Program-made: the position numbers and the translations under genes
Part shown: one piece after another, positions 25,850-33,921 of the stretch
How the letters are laid out: each line of letters begins with the position of its first letter
Position numbering within the stretch: the stretch's first letter is position 1
Notes under the pieces: model-generated
The model's input: the letters and a program-made list of their open reading frames with translations, nothing else
What the model was told of the DNA's origin: nothing
The model's database searches: none
Source: Saccharothrix sp. NRRL B-16314
Lineage (GTDB): Bacteria; Actinomycetota; Actinomycetes; Mycobacteriales; Pseudonocardiaceae
Length of the DNA stretch: 64,000 nucleotides
NCBI RefSeq assembly: GCF_000716595.1
Contig: NZ_JNXC01000010.1
Span: forward strand, 62,001-126,000
Direction of reading: 5' to 3'

Positions 25850-27523
25850 TCAGCCCGCGGGGGCCGGTGTCCGGGTTGTCGCCCGGCGCCGGGCCCGAAG
25901 CGTGCTGTACGCCAGAGGGTCCCACCCGTCGGGGCGGTGGGGGAGGAGGGACGGGTCGCCCACCACTTCCCCGGCGTACACCTCGTGCATCAGCGGTCGG
26001 TCGAGGACCTGGCCCGCCGCGGCGACGCCGCTGCACATCACGCCGGTGATCCCGCTGCCGTACCTCGTGCTCTGCCCCACGACCCACAGGCCGCGGACGC
26101 TGGTGGCGGTGTCCGGGCGGGCGCCGGCGCGGCCCCAGGTCGCGACGCCGAACGGCGTGCCACCGGTGGACAGCGTGTACCGCTCCTGGGTCAGCGGCGT
26201 GCCCAGCTCGATGTGCGTCGCGCGGTCGCGCAGCGGCCCGAGGACCCGCTCGCCCGCGTCCACCACCGCGTCGGTGAACCGCTGCTTCTCCGCCAGGTAC
26301 CGCGGTGACCTGCGGTAGTCGGTGCCCGCGTCGGTCGGGCCCTCCTCGACACCCCACACGGTCGGGTCCAACGGGCACAAGGTCATCAGCTCGATGCAGG
26401 ACTCGCCCGACGGCGCGAGGTGACCGTCCTTTCGCGACCCCATGGAGACGAAGAGGAACTCCACCTGCTCCGGTTGCTCACCGGCGAGGAGGCGTCCGTA
26501 GTACCGCTCGATGTCGTCGCTGCCGTACCACCAGACGTTCGCCTCGTGCCGGTCCGCCAAGTCGTCCTTCAGCGCGACGTACACGGTGGCGAACGGCAGG
26601 CCCATCCGCGCCTCGCGGGTGAACCTGGCGATCGGACCGGGCAGGTGCTCCGCGCCCACCAGGTCCAGCATCGTCCGGCGGTAGTCCGCGTTGGACACCA
26701 CGATGTCCGCGGTGATCGACTCGCCGTCGGCCAGCCGGACGCCGGTCGCCCGGCCGTCGGTGACGTCGATGCGGTCCACCCGCGCCTCGGTGCGGAACTC
26801 GCCGCCGTTGGCGCGCAGGACTTCCAGCAGGGTCGCGGCCAGCATCTGCCCGCCGCCCAGGGGGAAGTAGGCGCCGCGGATGTAGTGGTCCGTCACCACG
26901 GCGTGCATGCCGACCGTGGCGGTGGCGGGCTCGATGCCGTAGTTGGGTGACTGCGCGGCCAAAGCGGTGCGTGCGGCGGGTGACAGCCCGCACGTGTCGA
27001 ACAGCGCGCTCAGCGTTCTGTTGCCCCACAAGCGCACGGCTTCCGAACCGGCCGGGTCGGCGGCGGCGGAACCGGCTACGAGGACGGCCCGCTTCGCCTC
27101 GCCGACGGCGCGCACGACGTCGAGGAACCGGTCGATCCCGTCGGCGTCGGCGGGCAGCATGCGGCGCAGTCGTTCGCGGTACAGCTCCCAGTCCGCGGGC
27201 ACGTCCAGCGTCCCGCTGGGAGTGATCACCCGGTCGAAGCAGTCGGGGTCGAGCATGCGGAGCGGAACCCGGTCCTTCGCGCCGAGGCCCGCGAGCACCG
27301 CCGGCAGGATGCCGTCCTCGCCGCAGTCGCCCAGGTAGTGCACGCCCGCGTCGAAGAGGTAGCGGCCCCGCCTGCGGAACGCGTGGCTGTTGCCGCCGGC
27401 GACGTCGTACTGCTCCAGCACCAGCACCCGCCGCCCCGCCGCGGCCAGGTACGCGGCGGCGGTGAGGCCGCCGAGCCCCGAACCGACGACGACGACGTCC
27501 CAGTGCCGGTCCACCGGGCTCAC
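25850..27523 (-). CDS. Phytoene-desaturase-like FAD oxidoreductase
   Basis: 557 residues. An N-terminal FAD motif (DVVVVGSGLGGLTAAAYLAAAGRRVLVLEQ) is followed by GGNSHAFRRRGRYLFDAGVHYLG. The C-terminal GLWVVGQSTRYGSGITGVMCSGVAAA is the CrtI/retinol-saturase-type FAD tail. Start GTG 27523 overlaps the LuxR-type gene stop (GTGA). The family desaturates, saturates or isomerises polyenes. In cinnamoyl-lipid type II PKS clusters a phytoene-dehydrogenase-like enzyme aromatises a cyclised polyene, and the HCCA-isomerase-like protein at 41.5 kb supports a similar role here, though that is inference. Confidence 0.87.
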   Translation of the reverse strand: MSPVDRHWDVVVVGSGLGGLTAAAYLAAAGRRVLVLEQYDVAGGNSHAFRRRGRYLFDAGVHYLGDCGEDGILPAVLAGLGAKDRVPLRMLDPDCFDRVITPSGTLDVPADWELYRERLRRMLPADADGIDRFLDVVRAVGEAKRAVLVAGSAAADPAGSEAVRLWGNRTLSALFDTCGLSPAARTALAAQSPNYGIEPATATVGMHAVVTDHYIRGAYFPLGGGQMLAATLLEVLRANGGEFRTEARVDRIDVTDGRATGVRLADGESITADIVVSNADYRRTMLDLVGAEHLPGPIARFTREARMGLPFATVYVALKDDLADRHEANVWWYGSDDIERYYGRLLAGEQPEQVEFLFVSMGSRKDGHLAPSGESCIELMTLCPLDPTVWGVEEGPTDAGTDYRRSPRYLAEKQRFTDAVVDAGERVLGPLRDRATHIELGTPLTQERYTLSTGGTPFGVATWGRAGARPDTATSVRGLWVVGQSTRYGSGITGVMCSGVAAAGQVLDRPLMHEVYAGEVVGDPSLLPHRPDGWDPLAYSTLRARRRATTRTPAPAG

Positions 27524-28263
27524 CTGGTCCCGGTGTCGGGATCGGGCGGCAGCAGGCCGACGTTCCGGGCGCGCACGCCGAGCTGGAACCGGGAGCGGAT
27601 GCCCAGTTCGCGCAACAGGTCCGCCACGTGGCGGCGGAACGTGCGCACCGAGACGCCCAACCGGGCGGACGCGGCGTCGTCCTTCAGGCCTTCGGCGAGC
27701 AGGGCGACGACCTGCGCCGTCAACGGCCGTTCCGCGATCCGCGTCAACCGCTCGTGGTCGGCCAGCGAGACGCCCTCCGACCAGCGCTCCTGGAACAGCG
27801 AGCGGACCACGTCCGAGGTGTGCGGGCAGTCGCTCATCATGGCCCGCCCGCCTTCCTGGCTCGGGCCGCTGAGCACCCGGTGGTCGTCCACGATGAGGAG
27901 GTCGCGCCCGGGGGACGGCACGATGCGCAGTTGCAGGCCGGGCTGCGCGCACAGACCCGGGGCGTGCCGGGCGAGGTCCGCCTCCGCGGCGGCGAGGACC
28001 GAGACCGGGATGCCGTGCCGCGTCTCGCCGATCGAGCCGACGACCTTGGCGAAGTGCGAGGTCGCGACCATGCACCGCACCGATTTCGTGGCGTTCGAGA
28101 GCAGAGCCCGGGTCGCCTCGCGCAGCGCGGCCACCGTCGGCAGGGGGGTGACCCCTCGGGTCGAACTCCGCGTCACCGCGGAATCGACGAGTTGGCGTAC
28201 TTGCAGCAGGACCGACGCGGCGTCGATCTCTTGCTCGACGGGGCTCAGGTGGCCAGGGGGCAT
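27520..28263 (-). CDS. LuxR-type HTH regulator
   Basis: 247 residues from the ATG at 28263 (MPPGHLSPVEQEIDAASVLL). A C-terminal LuxR HTH (LTAQVVALLAEGLKDDAASARLGVSVRTFRRHVADLLRELGIRS) follows a TrmB/phospholipase-D-like middle region (ATKSVRCMVATSHFAKV, LLIVDDHRVL). No receiver domain, so not an ordinary response regulator; this architecture is common for pathway-specific regulators in actinomycete clusters. First gene of the LuxR-flavoprotein run, with a 226-bp promoter gap upstream. Confidence 0.85.
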   Translation of the reverse strand: MPPGHLSPVEQEIDAASVLLQVRQLVDSAVTRSSTRGVTPLPTVAALREATRALLSNATKSVRCMVATSHFAKVVGSIGETRHGIPVSVLAAAEADLARHAPGLCAQPGLQLRIVPSPGRDLLIVDDHRVLSGPSQEGGRAMMSDCPHTSDVVRSLFQERWSEGVSLADHERLTRIAERPLTAQVVALLAEGLKDDAASARLGVSVRTFRRHVADLLRELGIRSRFQLGVRARNVGLLPPDPDTGTR

Positions 28264-28473
28264 GCGGGATGAATCCTCTTTCGTCCGACCGCGCCCGGCG
28301 ATTGCAGCAGGGCATGAGGTACGTGAGTGCGGGCGCTTGGGTCGCCGCCCTGATGTCATCACCACTCTATTGGCACCTCTCGTCGGGGAAGAGTTGCGCA
28401 TGTGAGGCATTCTCGTGGGCCCCGGTGCACAAACAGGAATCCGTCGTGCTCGGCCGGACGGGTGTAATGGCCG

Positions 28474-28483
28474 TGTCCGGACA
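28474..28483. promoter_or_regulatory. Palindrome TGTCCGGACA, shared octamer motif
   Basis: A 10-bp palindrome in the 226-bp gap between the LuxR-type gene and the end of the PKS minus operon. Its core GTCCGGAC recurs in the gaps at 20362 and at 47804/47814, so it may be a cluster regulator site. The rest of the gap shows no other clear signal. Confidence 0.35.
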
Positions 28484-28489
28484 GCCTAA

Positions 28490-28996
28490 TTACGAACCTG
28501 TCGGCGCACGGAGTGCTACCAAGCGTTCCATCGGACGCCTGATCACGATGCCCCGATCAACCGTCAGGGTCACATTGCGGTTCACACAAGTAGTGCCTGA
28601 AAGGACCATGGTGTCGCTTTGTGCCCCGTCGATCCGCACGGTGTGCACCATTGTGTCGCCGGGGGTCACCGGGCGGCCGAGGGTCACGTCGCCGTAGCTG
28701 CCGAGCATGGGCACCCCGGCCTGCCGGACGGTCGTCGGCCCGTCGGAGTCCTCCTCGGCGGCCCAGGTCGCCAGCACCAGCACCGCGGCGGCCTGGTTCC
28801 ACGACTCCAGCAGCAGCGGCAGGGGATAGGACAGGTCAGGGCCGGTCGAGCCCCGGTACCAGGGCTCGGTGTAGGTCACCGCCTTGATCGCCTCGACCGA
28901 CTCGCCGGGCGTCAAGGCGGTGACCCGGTCGATCAGCAGCATCGTGTCCCGGTGCGGGATGACGCCCTCGATCCACCCGATGTCGTGACCGGTCAC
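28490..28996 (-). CDS. Hotdog dehydratase subunit lacking the catalytic His
   Basis: 168 residues. IPHRDTMLLIDRV and LLLESWNQAAAVLVLA match the FabZ/FabA 3-hydroxyacyl-ACP dehydratase fold, including the Glu of the ExxxQ helix. The segment that should hold GHFPG reads EPWYRGSTGPDLSYPLP, with no His. It overlaps the His-bearing subunit gene upstream as GTGA, so the two probably form a heteromeric dehydratase. A paralogue with the same defect lies at 40215. Last gene of the PKS minus operon. Confidence 0.85.
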   Translation of the reverse strand: MTGHDIGWIEGVIPHRDTMLLIDRVTALTPGESVEAIKAVTYTEPWYRGSTGPDLSYPLPLLLESWNQAAAVLVLATWAAEEDSDGPTTVRQAGVPMLGSYGDVTLGRPVTPGDTMVHTVRIDGAQSDTMVLSGTTCVNRNVTLTVDRGIVIRRPMERLVALRAPTGS

Positions 28997-29403
28997 GGCG
29001 TCGACTCGGCCGGCTCGTAGCGCAGCCGGACCCGGGCGCTCTCACCGCGCGGATTGCCGACCACGGCACGGCAGCGCCAAGCGCCGTCACGTCGCTGCCA
29101 CGACATGTCGACCGTGATCACGTCGTCCGGGTACACCGGTTGGAGGAACCTGGCCGTCTCGATAGCGGCGAGCCGGTGCTCCACGGTCGCCCGTTCCGGG
29201 TGGGTCGCCAGTGCGCTCCGGTGGACGCTTTCGATCACGCAAACGCCGGGCAGGATCGGAAAGCCGGGGTAATGGCCTTCGAAACACGGTTCGTCGGCGG
29301 TGATGTGCAGGCTGGTTCGGGAACCCGGAGTTTGGGAAGTGGGATCCGTGTCGGCCAGCACATTCACCGCCGCCCGGACGGCGCGCACGGAGAGGTCGTT
29401 CAC
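28993..29403 (-). CDS. Hotdog dehydratase subunit with catalytic His
   Basis: 136 residues. FEGHYPGFPILPGVCVIESV is the FabZ catalytic helix with His and Glu; IETARFLQPVYPDDVITVDMSW follows. GTG start overlapping the ACP stop, GTGA overlap with the next gene. It is the only protein in the cluster with the GHxPG His, so it probably serves both His-less partners (28490 and 40215) to dehydrate beta-hydroxyacyl-ACP during polyene formation. Confidence 0.87.
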   Translation of the reverse strand: MNDLSVRAVRAAVNVLADTDPTSQTPGSRTSLHITADEPCFEGHYPGFPILPGVCVIESVHRSALATHPERATVEHRLAAIETARFLQPVYPDDVITVDMSWQRRDGAWRCRAVVGNPRGESARVRLRYEPAESTP

Positions 29404-29657
29404 GACCGCGCCTCCGCCTTGGCCGAGACGAGCGCCCAGACCTCCGCGAAACTGCCCATGCTCGCCGTCTCGTCCTCCGCGAGCTTGATGCCGTACTCCC
29501 GCTCGATCGACACCATCACCTCGAGCGACAGCAACGAGTCGACGCCGAGGTCGTCGACGAAGCTCGCCTCGTCGGTCACCGAGGCGACCGGGACGTCGAG
29601 CGCGTCGGCCACGATCTCGCGCAGGCCTTCCTTGGTGACGTTCTGGGTGCTGGTCAT
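29400..29657 (-). CDS. Acyl carrier protein (first of three)
   Basis: 85 residues; the phosphopantetheine attachment Ser is S41 in LGVDSLLSLEV. Acidic four-helix protein with SFVDDLG before the site. Overlaps the dehydratase gene downstream (GTGA) and lies 61 bp after the KS-like gene. It resembles the ACP at 42207 more than that at 33603. No phosphopantetheinyl transferase is in the window, so it relies on one encoded elsewhere. Confidence 0.92.
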   Translation of the reverse strand: MTSTQNVTKEGLREIVADALDVPVASVTDEASFVDDLGVDSLLSLEVMVSIEREYGIKLAEDETASMGSFAEVWALVSAKAEARS

Positions 29658-29718
29658 CGTGTCCTCACAAGGTTCTCGGGGTGACAGGTGTCGGGTGACG
29701 GGTGTCGCGGGTGACGGG

Positions 29719-30804
29719 TCAGGGAGCCGGCAGCGGCCGGAGCAGCGCGCAGCCCACCGCGCCCGTCGGGTCGATGGCCGTGATCAGGGCGATCCGGCCC
29801 GCCGCGGAGTCGTCCTCGGCGGCGTGCACGAGCGCGGCGACGACGGCGAACATGGCGGCGGCGGCCGAGGTGTCGCCGAGCAGGTCGTCGCACGTGTGCG
29901 TGCGGAAGTCCGTGCCGAGCACGCCCGTCACGGCCTCGGACTCGGTGCCACCGGACCGGCTGGGCAGGTGCGCCCAGACGTCCTCGGCGGCGACGCGGGT
30001 GTCGTGCAACGTCCGGCGCACGCAGTCCGCCAGGACCTCGCGGGCGTCCTCGGGTCGCCGTGCCATGCCGAAGCGCACGCCGAGGATCTCGGCCAGGCCG
30101 GGACCGCCCTCCGGTCCGCCGACCTCCACGACCGCGCAGCCCTCGCCGAGGCGCGTGGTGTCACCGGGGTCGGTCAGCGCCCGCAGGTCGGCGCGCGCGG
30201 GGGAGTGCTCTTCGGCCGCGCCGCACAGGACGGTCTCCGCACGACCGGTGAGCAGGAGCCGGCGCGAGTAGTTCAGCGCGTGCAGGCCCGCGACCCGGCC
30301 ACCGCCGACGGTCGCGTTCGGGCCGCGCAGCTGGAACCAGATCGCGGCCCGGCCCGCGGCGCAGTTCATCACCGTGTTCGGGAACTTCGCGGGATCGACG
30401 AAGAACGGCTTCTCACCGTCGAACGTGCTGCGGGTGAAGTCCATCATCGACTGGGCGCTGCCGGTGGTCGTGCCCAGCACGAGACCGCGCTCGGCGACGG
30501 GCGCGTCCGCGTCGAACGGCGCGGCGTCGGTCGGGTCGCCGGTGACCAGGCCGCCCACCGTCGCCACGGCGAGCGCCGTCACGCGGTCCAGCGACCGGGT
30601 GCCCTTCTTCCCGAGCAGGGTGCGCACCGGGAACGACGGGATGACCGCGGCGCTGCCACCGTGCTCGGCGGCGAAGGCGTCGGTCGGGTCGGGCTCGGGC
30701 AGGGCTCGCGTCAGCAGGCCGGACCGGTGCGCCTCGGGTCCGATGCCCAGCGTGGAGATGGCCGACCAGGACCGGATGACCGGTGTGCGGGCGGGGCTGC
30801 TCAC
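29719..30804 (-). CDS. Degenerate ketosynthase (KS-beta/CLF-like), type A
   Basis: 361 residues, shorter than a full KS. A Cys is retained at the nucleophile position (TVMNCAAGRAAI), but the second active-site His is Asp (LLGDTSAAAA for the usual LGHxxGAAG) and the HGTGT loop reads AHLPSRSGG. Starts at GTG 30804, overlapping the active KS (GTGA), so the two are made in fixed ratio and probably heterodimerise as KS/CLF. Closest relative in the window is the protein at 39148 (shared VLGTT.GSA, GEKPF.V, GPN.T..GGR). Confidence 0.88.
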   Translation of the reverse strand: MSSPARTPVIRSWSAISTLGIGPEAHRSGLLTRALPEPDPTDAFAAEHGGSAAVIPSFPVRTLLGKKGTRSLDRVTALAVATVGGLVTGDPTDAAPFDADAPVAERGLVLGTTTGSAQSMMDFTRSTFDGEKPFFVDPAKFPNTVMNCAAGRAAIWFQLRGPNATVGGGRVAGLHALNYSRRLLLTGRAETVLCGAAEEHSPARADLRALTDPGDTTRLGEGCAVVEVGGPEGGPGLAEILGVRFGMARRPEDAREVLADCVRRTLHDTRVAAEDVWAHLPSRSGGTESEAVTGVLGTDFRTHTCDDLLGDTSAAAAMFAVVAALVHAAEDDSAAGRIALITAIDPTGAVGCALLRPLPAP

Positions 30805-32033
30805 GACTCGTACCTTCCCAGGATGACGACGGAGTTGTTGCCGCCGAAGGCCAACCCGTTGTTCTGGACCACTCGCAGGTCCGCGGTGACGGAGTGGTTG
30901 GGGACGCAGTCCACGGCGCACTCGGGGTCGGTGGTCTCGTGGTTGATCGTCGGCGGGATGAAACCGTGCTCGATGGCCAGCGCGCAGCCGATGGCGCCCA
31001 GGGCGCTGGCCGCGCCCATCGAGTGGCCCAGCATCGACTTCATCGACACCGTGCGCGGCATCTCCTTGCCGTAGACGTCGCGGATGGCGCTGGACTCGGT
31101 GACGTCGTTGGCCGCGGTCCCCGTGCCGTGCGCGGAGATGAGGTCCACCTCGCCGGGCTTCACCCCGGCGTCGGCGAGGGCCAGCCGGACGCAGTCCGCG
31201 ATGCGGTCCTGGAACGGGGCCACCGGGTGGTGCGCGTCGCAGTTGAGGCCGTACCCGAGCACCTCCGCGTGAATTCGCGCCCCGCGCGCCAGCGCCGAGT
31301 CCAGGGCCTCGAGGACCAGGATGCCGCCGCCCTCGCCGGTCAGGATGCCCTTGCGGTCGGCGTCGAACGGCTGGCACACCTCGGGGGCGATGGTGCCGAG
31401 CCGGTAGAAGCCGGCGAACGTCTTCCGGCAGACGGCGTCCGCGCCGCCGCACAGCGCGATGTCGGCCTCGCCGAGGCGGATCGCGTCCAACCCGTAGCCG
31501 ATGGCGTAGTTGCCCGCGGCGCACGCGGTCGCGATGGTGATCGTCTCCGCCTGCGCCAGGTTGAACTCCTGGGCGACCGCGGCGGACAGCGTGCCGACCG
31601 GTACCCGGCGGGCCATCGTCTCCGGTGAGTCGGCGACCGGGCGGCCGACCTCGTGCTCGACGATGCGGTCGAGCTCGTGCGCCTCGCCGTCGGTGGTGCC
31701 CACCGCGATCAACGTGCGCGCGCTCGCGAGGTCTTCCGCCGACAGGCCGGCGTCCGCGGTGGCGAGCCTGGCGGCGGCCAGCGCGAACTGGGTCGCGCGA
31801 CCCACGTCCTCCGTGGCGACCTCCCGCTGCCAGCGGGTCGGGTCGAAGTCGGCGACCTCGCAGCCGTTCGAGTACTCGAACCCCTTGGTGTCGAACAACT
31901 CCATCGGGCGGGCGCCGCTCCTGCCCGCCCGCAGACCGTCGAGGAAATCGGTGACGCCGGTGCCGATGCTGGACACCGGGCCGAGTCCTGTGACGACCAC
32001 TCGGCGCGCGGTGCCGCCGTGACCATCGCTCAT
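30801..32033 (-). CDS. Beta-ketoacyl-ACP synthase (KS-alpha), type A
   Basis: 410 residues, FabF-like. Catalytic Cys in TIATACAAGNYAIGYG, His in SAHGTGTAAND, and Lys/His in SMKSMLGHSMGAAS: an intact Cys-His-His enzyme. Start at ATG 32033 with GGGAG 8 nt upstream. First gene of the minus operon KS, CLF, ACP, two dehydratases. It is very similar to the KS at 33922 (shared TTDGE, CRKTFA.FYRLGTIAP), indicating duplication. Expected to elongate an acyl-ACP with malonyl-ACP. Confidence 0.93.
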   Translation of the reverse strand: MSDGHGGTARRVVVTGLGPVSSIGTGVTDFLDGLRAGRSGARPMELFDTKGFEYSNGCEVADFDPTRWQREVATEDVGRATQFALAAARLATADAGLSAEDLASARTLIAVGTTDGEAHELDRIVEHEVGRPVADSPETMARRVPVGTLSAAVAQEFNLAQAETITIATACAAGNYAIGYGLDAIRLGEADIALCGGADAVCRKTFAGFYRLGTIAPEVCQPFDADRKGILTGEGGGILVLEALDSALARGARIHAEVLGYGLNCDAHHPVAPFQDRIADCVRLALADAGVKPGEVDLISAHGTGTAANDVTESSAIRDVYGKEMPRTVSMKSMLGHSMGAASALGAIGCALAIEHGFIPPTINHETTDPECAVDCVPNHSVTADLRVVQNNGLAFGGNNSVVILGRYES

Positions 32034-32286
32034 TTTCGGGCTCCCGGAGGCGTTCTGGACGGGCCGCGCCCGCGATCGGACGCGCCGGACGTGCATGCCG
32101 CACAGTAGGGACCGCGTCGGGTCGGGACCTAGTGCTGCGCCCGCACCTCGCATGAAGCTGCTACCCGGTGCCGTGCCGCCCTGCATGATCTTGACAACCT
32201 TGCGGCTCGGCAGGGGCAACTGCCTGCCGGCGCGTCTACGGTCGGCCTCGATGCGATTCCGCTCCTTCTCCGAGTCGAGGTAGGCG
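32034..32286. promoter_or_regulatory. Divergent promoter region of the PKS operons
   Basis: 253 bp between the divergent KS and alpha-oxoamine synthase starts, so it should hold both promoters. TTGACA occurs at 32191-32196 on the plus strand, but no good -10 lies 17 bp downstream. GAGG at 32277 is the ribosome site of the synthase. I see no clear operator. Confidence 0.5.
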
Positions 32287-33558
32287 ATGACGAGCACTGT
32301 CGACGGCAGCACAGCGGCGTTACCCGGGAACACCGCCGGACCCGCCGCTCCCGCTTGGCGTTTCGGGGAGTTCGCCGAGGGTCTGCGTCAGATCGGCCTG
32401 GGCCACATGCCGCACACCGAAGGCATGTCCGGCATCCCCGAGGTCATGATGGGCGGGCGCAAACTCGTCAACTTCGCGCCCGTGAACTTCCTGAACCTGC
32501 ACAGCCGCGAGGACGTCATGGGCGTCTTCACCGACGCGGCGCGCACCTACGGCCTGGCCACCGGCGGCGCCCGGATCAGCCAGGGCGTCACCAAGCCGCA
32601 CGTGGACATGGAAGCCGAGCTGTGCCGCATCCTGGGCAAGGAGCGGGCCGTCGGCTACGCCACCGGCCTGGTGGCCAACATCGGCTTCATCCACGGCATG
32701 TCCAAGAGCATCAAGTGGACCGACGGCCTGGAGATGGACCACAGCGACGTGGTCTTCGTCTACGACCGCGAGAGCCACTGGAGCCTGTGGAAGGCCGCCG
32801 ACCACCTCAAGTACGGCGAGCGGCTGTTCTCCTTCAAGCACAACAACGCCGAGGACCTGGAGAAGGTCCTCCAACGACTCCAGGGCAAGCGCGTCGTCGT
32901 GGTGTTCGAGAGCGTGTACTCCCTCGACGGCTCGGTCGCGCCGATGCACGACATCGTCGACGTCTGCGAGCGCTACGGCGCGCTGTCCTTCGTGGACGAC
33001 GCGAACGGCTTCCTGGTCTACGGCCCCGCGCACCGGCCGTTCGCCGAGGAGTACGCGGGCATGCTGCGGTCCACGTTCATCATGGTGTCGCTGAAGAAGG
33101 CCGTCGGTCTGGAGGGCGGCCTGATCGTCGGCCCCAACGACCCCATCTTCTCCCTCGAACTGCTCGGCATGACCTCGGCGTTCACCGCGCAGGTCCAGCC
33201 GCCCACCGCGGCCACCGCCGCGTACGCGATGCGCCTGCTCACGCAGGACGAGCCCAAGATCGTCGACAACTACCTCGACCGGGTCGAGAAGTTCCGCGGC
33301 CTGCTGTCCGAGGAAGGTGTCCGCCTCTACCCGACGCCGTCGATCATGACGTCGCTGCACGTCGGCTCCGAGGAGAAGGGGATGCGGCTCAAGGCGAAGT
33401 TCCTGGAGCACGGCTACCGCATCCCGATCTACGTCTTCCCGGCCGCCAAGAAGAACAACAGCGTCATGCGGCTCATCCTGAACGCCTCGCACACGGACGA
33501 GCACATCGACGGCTTCATGACGCTCCTGCGGAAGTTCAAGGGCGAGTTCGACCTCTGA
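32287..33558 (+). CDS. Alpha-oxoamine synthase (PLP acyltransferase)
   Basis: 423 residues, PLP fold type I, family of 8-amino-7-oxononanoate synthase, serine palmitoyltransferase and CqsA. ATGGARISQGV corresponds to the GTGGSR block, H164 (RESHWS) stacks on PLP, D237 is in FVDDANGF, and the Schiff-base Lys is K271 in LKKAVGLEGG. It would condense an acyl-ACP or acyl-CoA with an amino acid under decarboxylation to an alpha-amino ketone. It is followed 44 bp later by an ACP, so the chain donor is probably that ACP. Substrate amino acid not predictable. Confidence 0.9.
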   Translation: MTSTVDGSTAALPGNTAGPAAPAWRFGEFAEGLRQIGLGHMPHTEGMSGIPEVMMGGRKLVNFAPVNFLNLHSREDVMGVFTDAARTYGLATGGARISQGVTKPHVDMEAELCRILGKERAVGYATGLVANIGFIHGMSKSIKWTDGLEMDHSDVVFVYDRESHWSLWKAADHLKYGERLFSFKHNNAEDLEKVLQRLQGKRVVVVFESVYSLDGSVAPMHDIVDVCERYGALSFVDDANGFLVYGPAHRPFAEEYAGMLRSTFIMVSLKKAVGLEGGLIVGPNDPIFSLELLGMTSAFTAQVQPPTAATAAYAMRLLTQDEPKIVDNYLDRVEKFRGLLSEEGVRLYPTPSIMTSLHVGSEEKGMRLKAKFLEHGYRIPIYVFPAAKKNNSVMRLILNASHTDEHIDGFMTLLRKFKGEFDL

Positions 33559-33602
33559 GCCCCGTCCGTCCCCCTTTGGAAAGCACTACGGAAGGAATAC
33601 CC

Positions 33603-33857
33603 ATGACCGCCAGCGTCGAGCAGCGAGTGGACCGCATCAAGGAGATCGTCTGCGACATCCTCGAACTGGAGCACGACGAGGTCACCGACACGGGCCTGTT
33701 CAAGGAGGACTACGGCGCGGACTCGCTGCTGTCGATCGAGATCCTCTCCTCGCTGGAGAAGGAGTTCGGCGTCGTCATCGACCAGGCCGAGATGTCCCGC
33801 ATGGTCAACATGGAGGGCGTCGTCGAGGTCGTGACCGAGGCGATCGACCGCAAGTGA
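33603..33857 (+). CDS. Acyl carrier protein (second)
   Basis: 84 residues with Ser S41 in YGADSLLSIEI. Acidic, four-helix ACP, closer to fatty-acid type ACPs (RVDRIKEIVCDILELEHDEV). Located between the alpha-oxoamine synthase and a KS; clean ribosome site (GGAAGGAA). Probably presents the chain to the synthase. Confidence 0.92.
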   Translation: MTASVEQRVDRIKEIVCDILELEHDEVTDTGLFKEDYGADSLLSIEILSSLEKEFGVVIDQAEMSRMVNMEGVVEVVTEAIDRK

Positions 33858-33921
33858 CCGTGGCGCGGCCCAGGGTGCTGCGGCGGTCCTCGCGACCGCG
33901 CCGAACGAGTGGAGTTGGCGT

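Noticed and set aside
32287..33558. Calling the alpha-oxoamine synthase a 5-aminolevulinate synthase (C5N unit of manumycins)
   Set aside because: The C5N cyclising CoA ligase and amide synthetase partners are not present, and the active-site blocks diverge; left as a general AOS.
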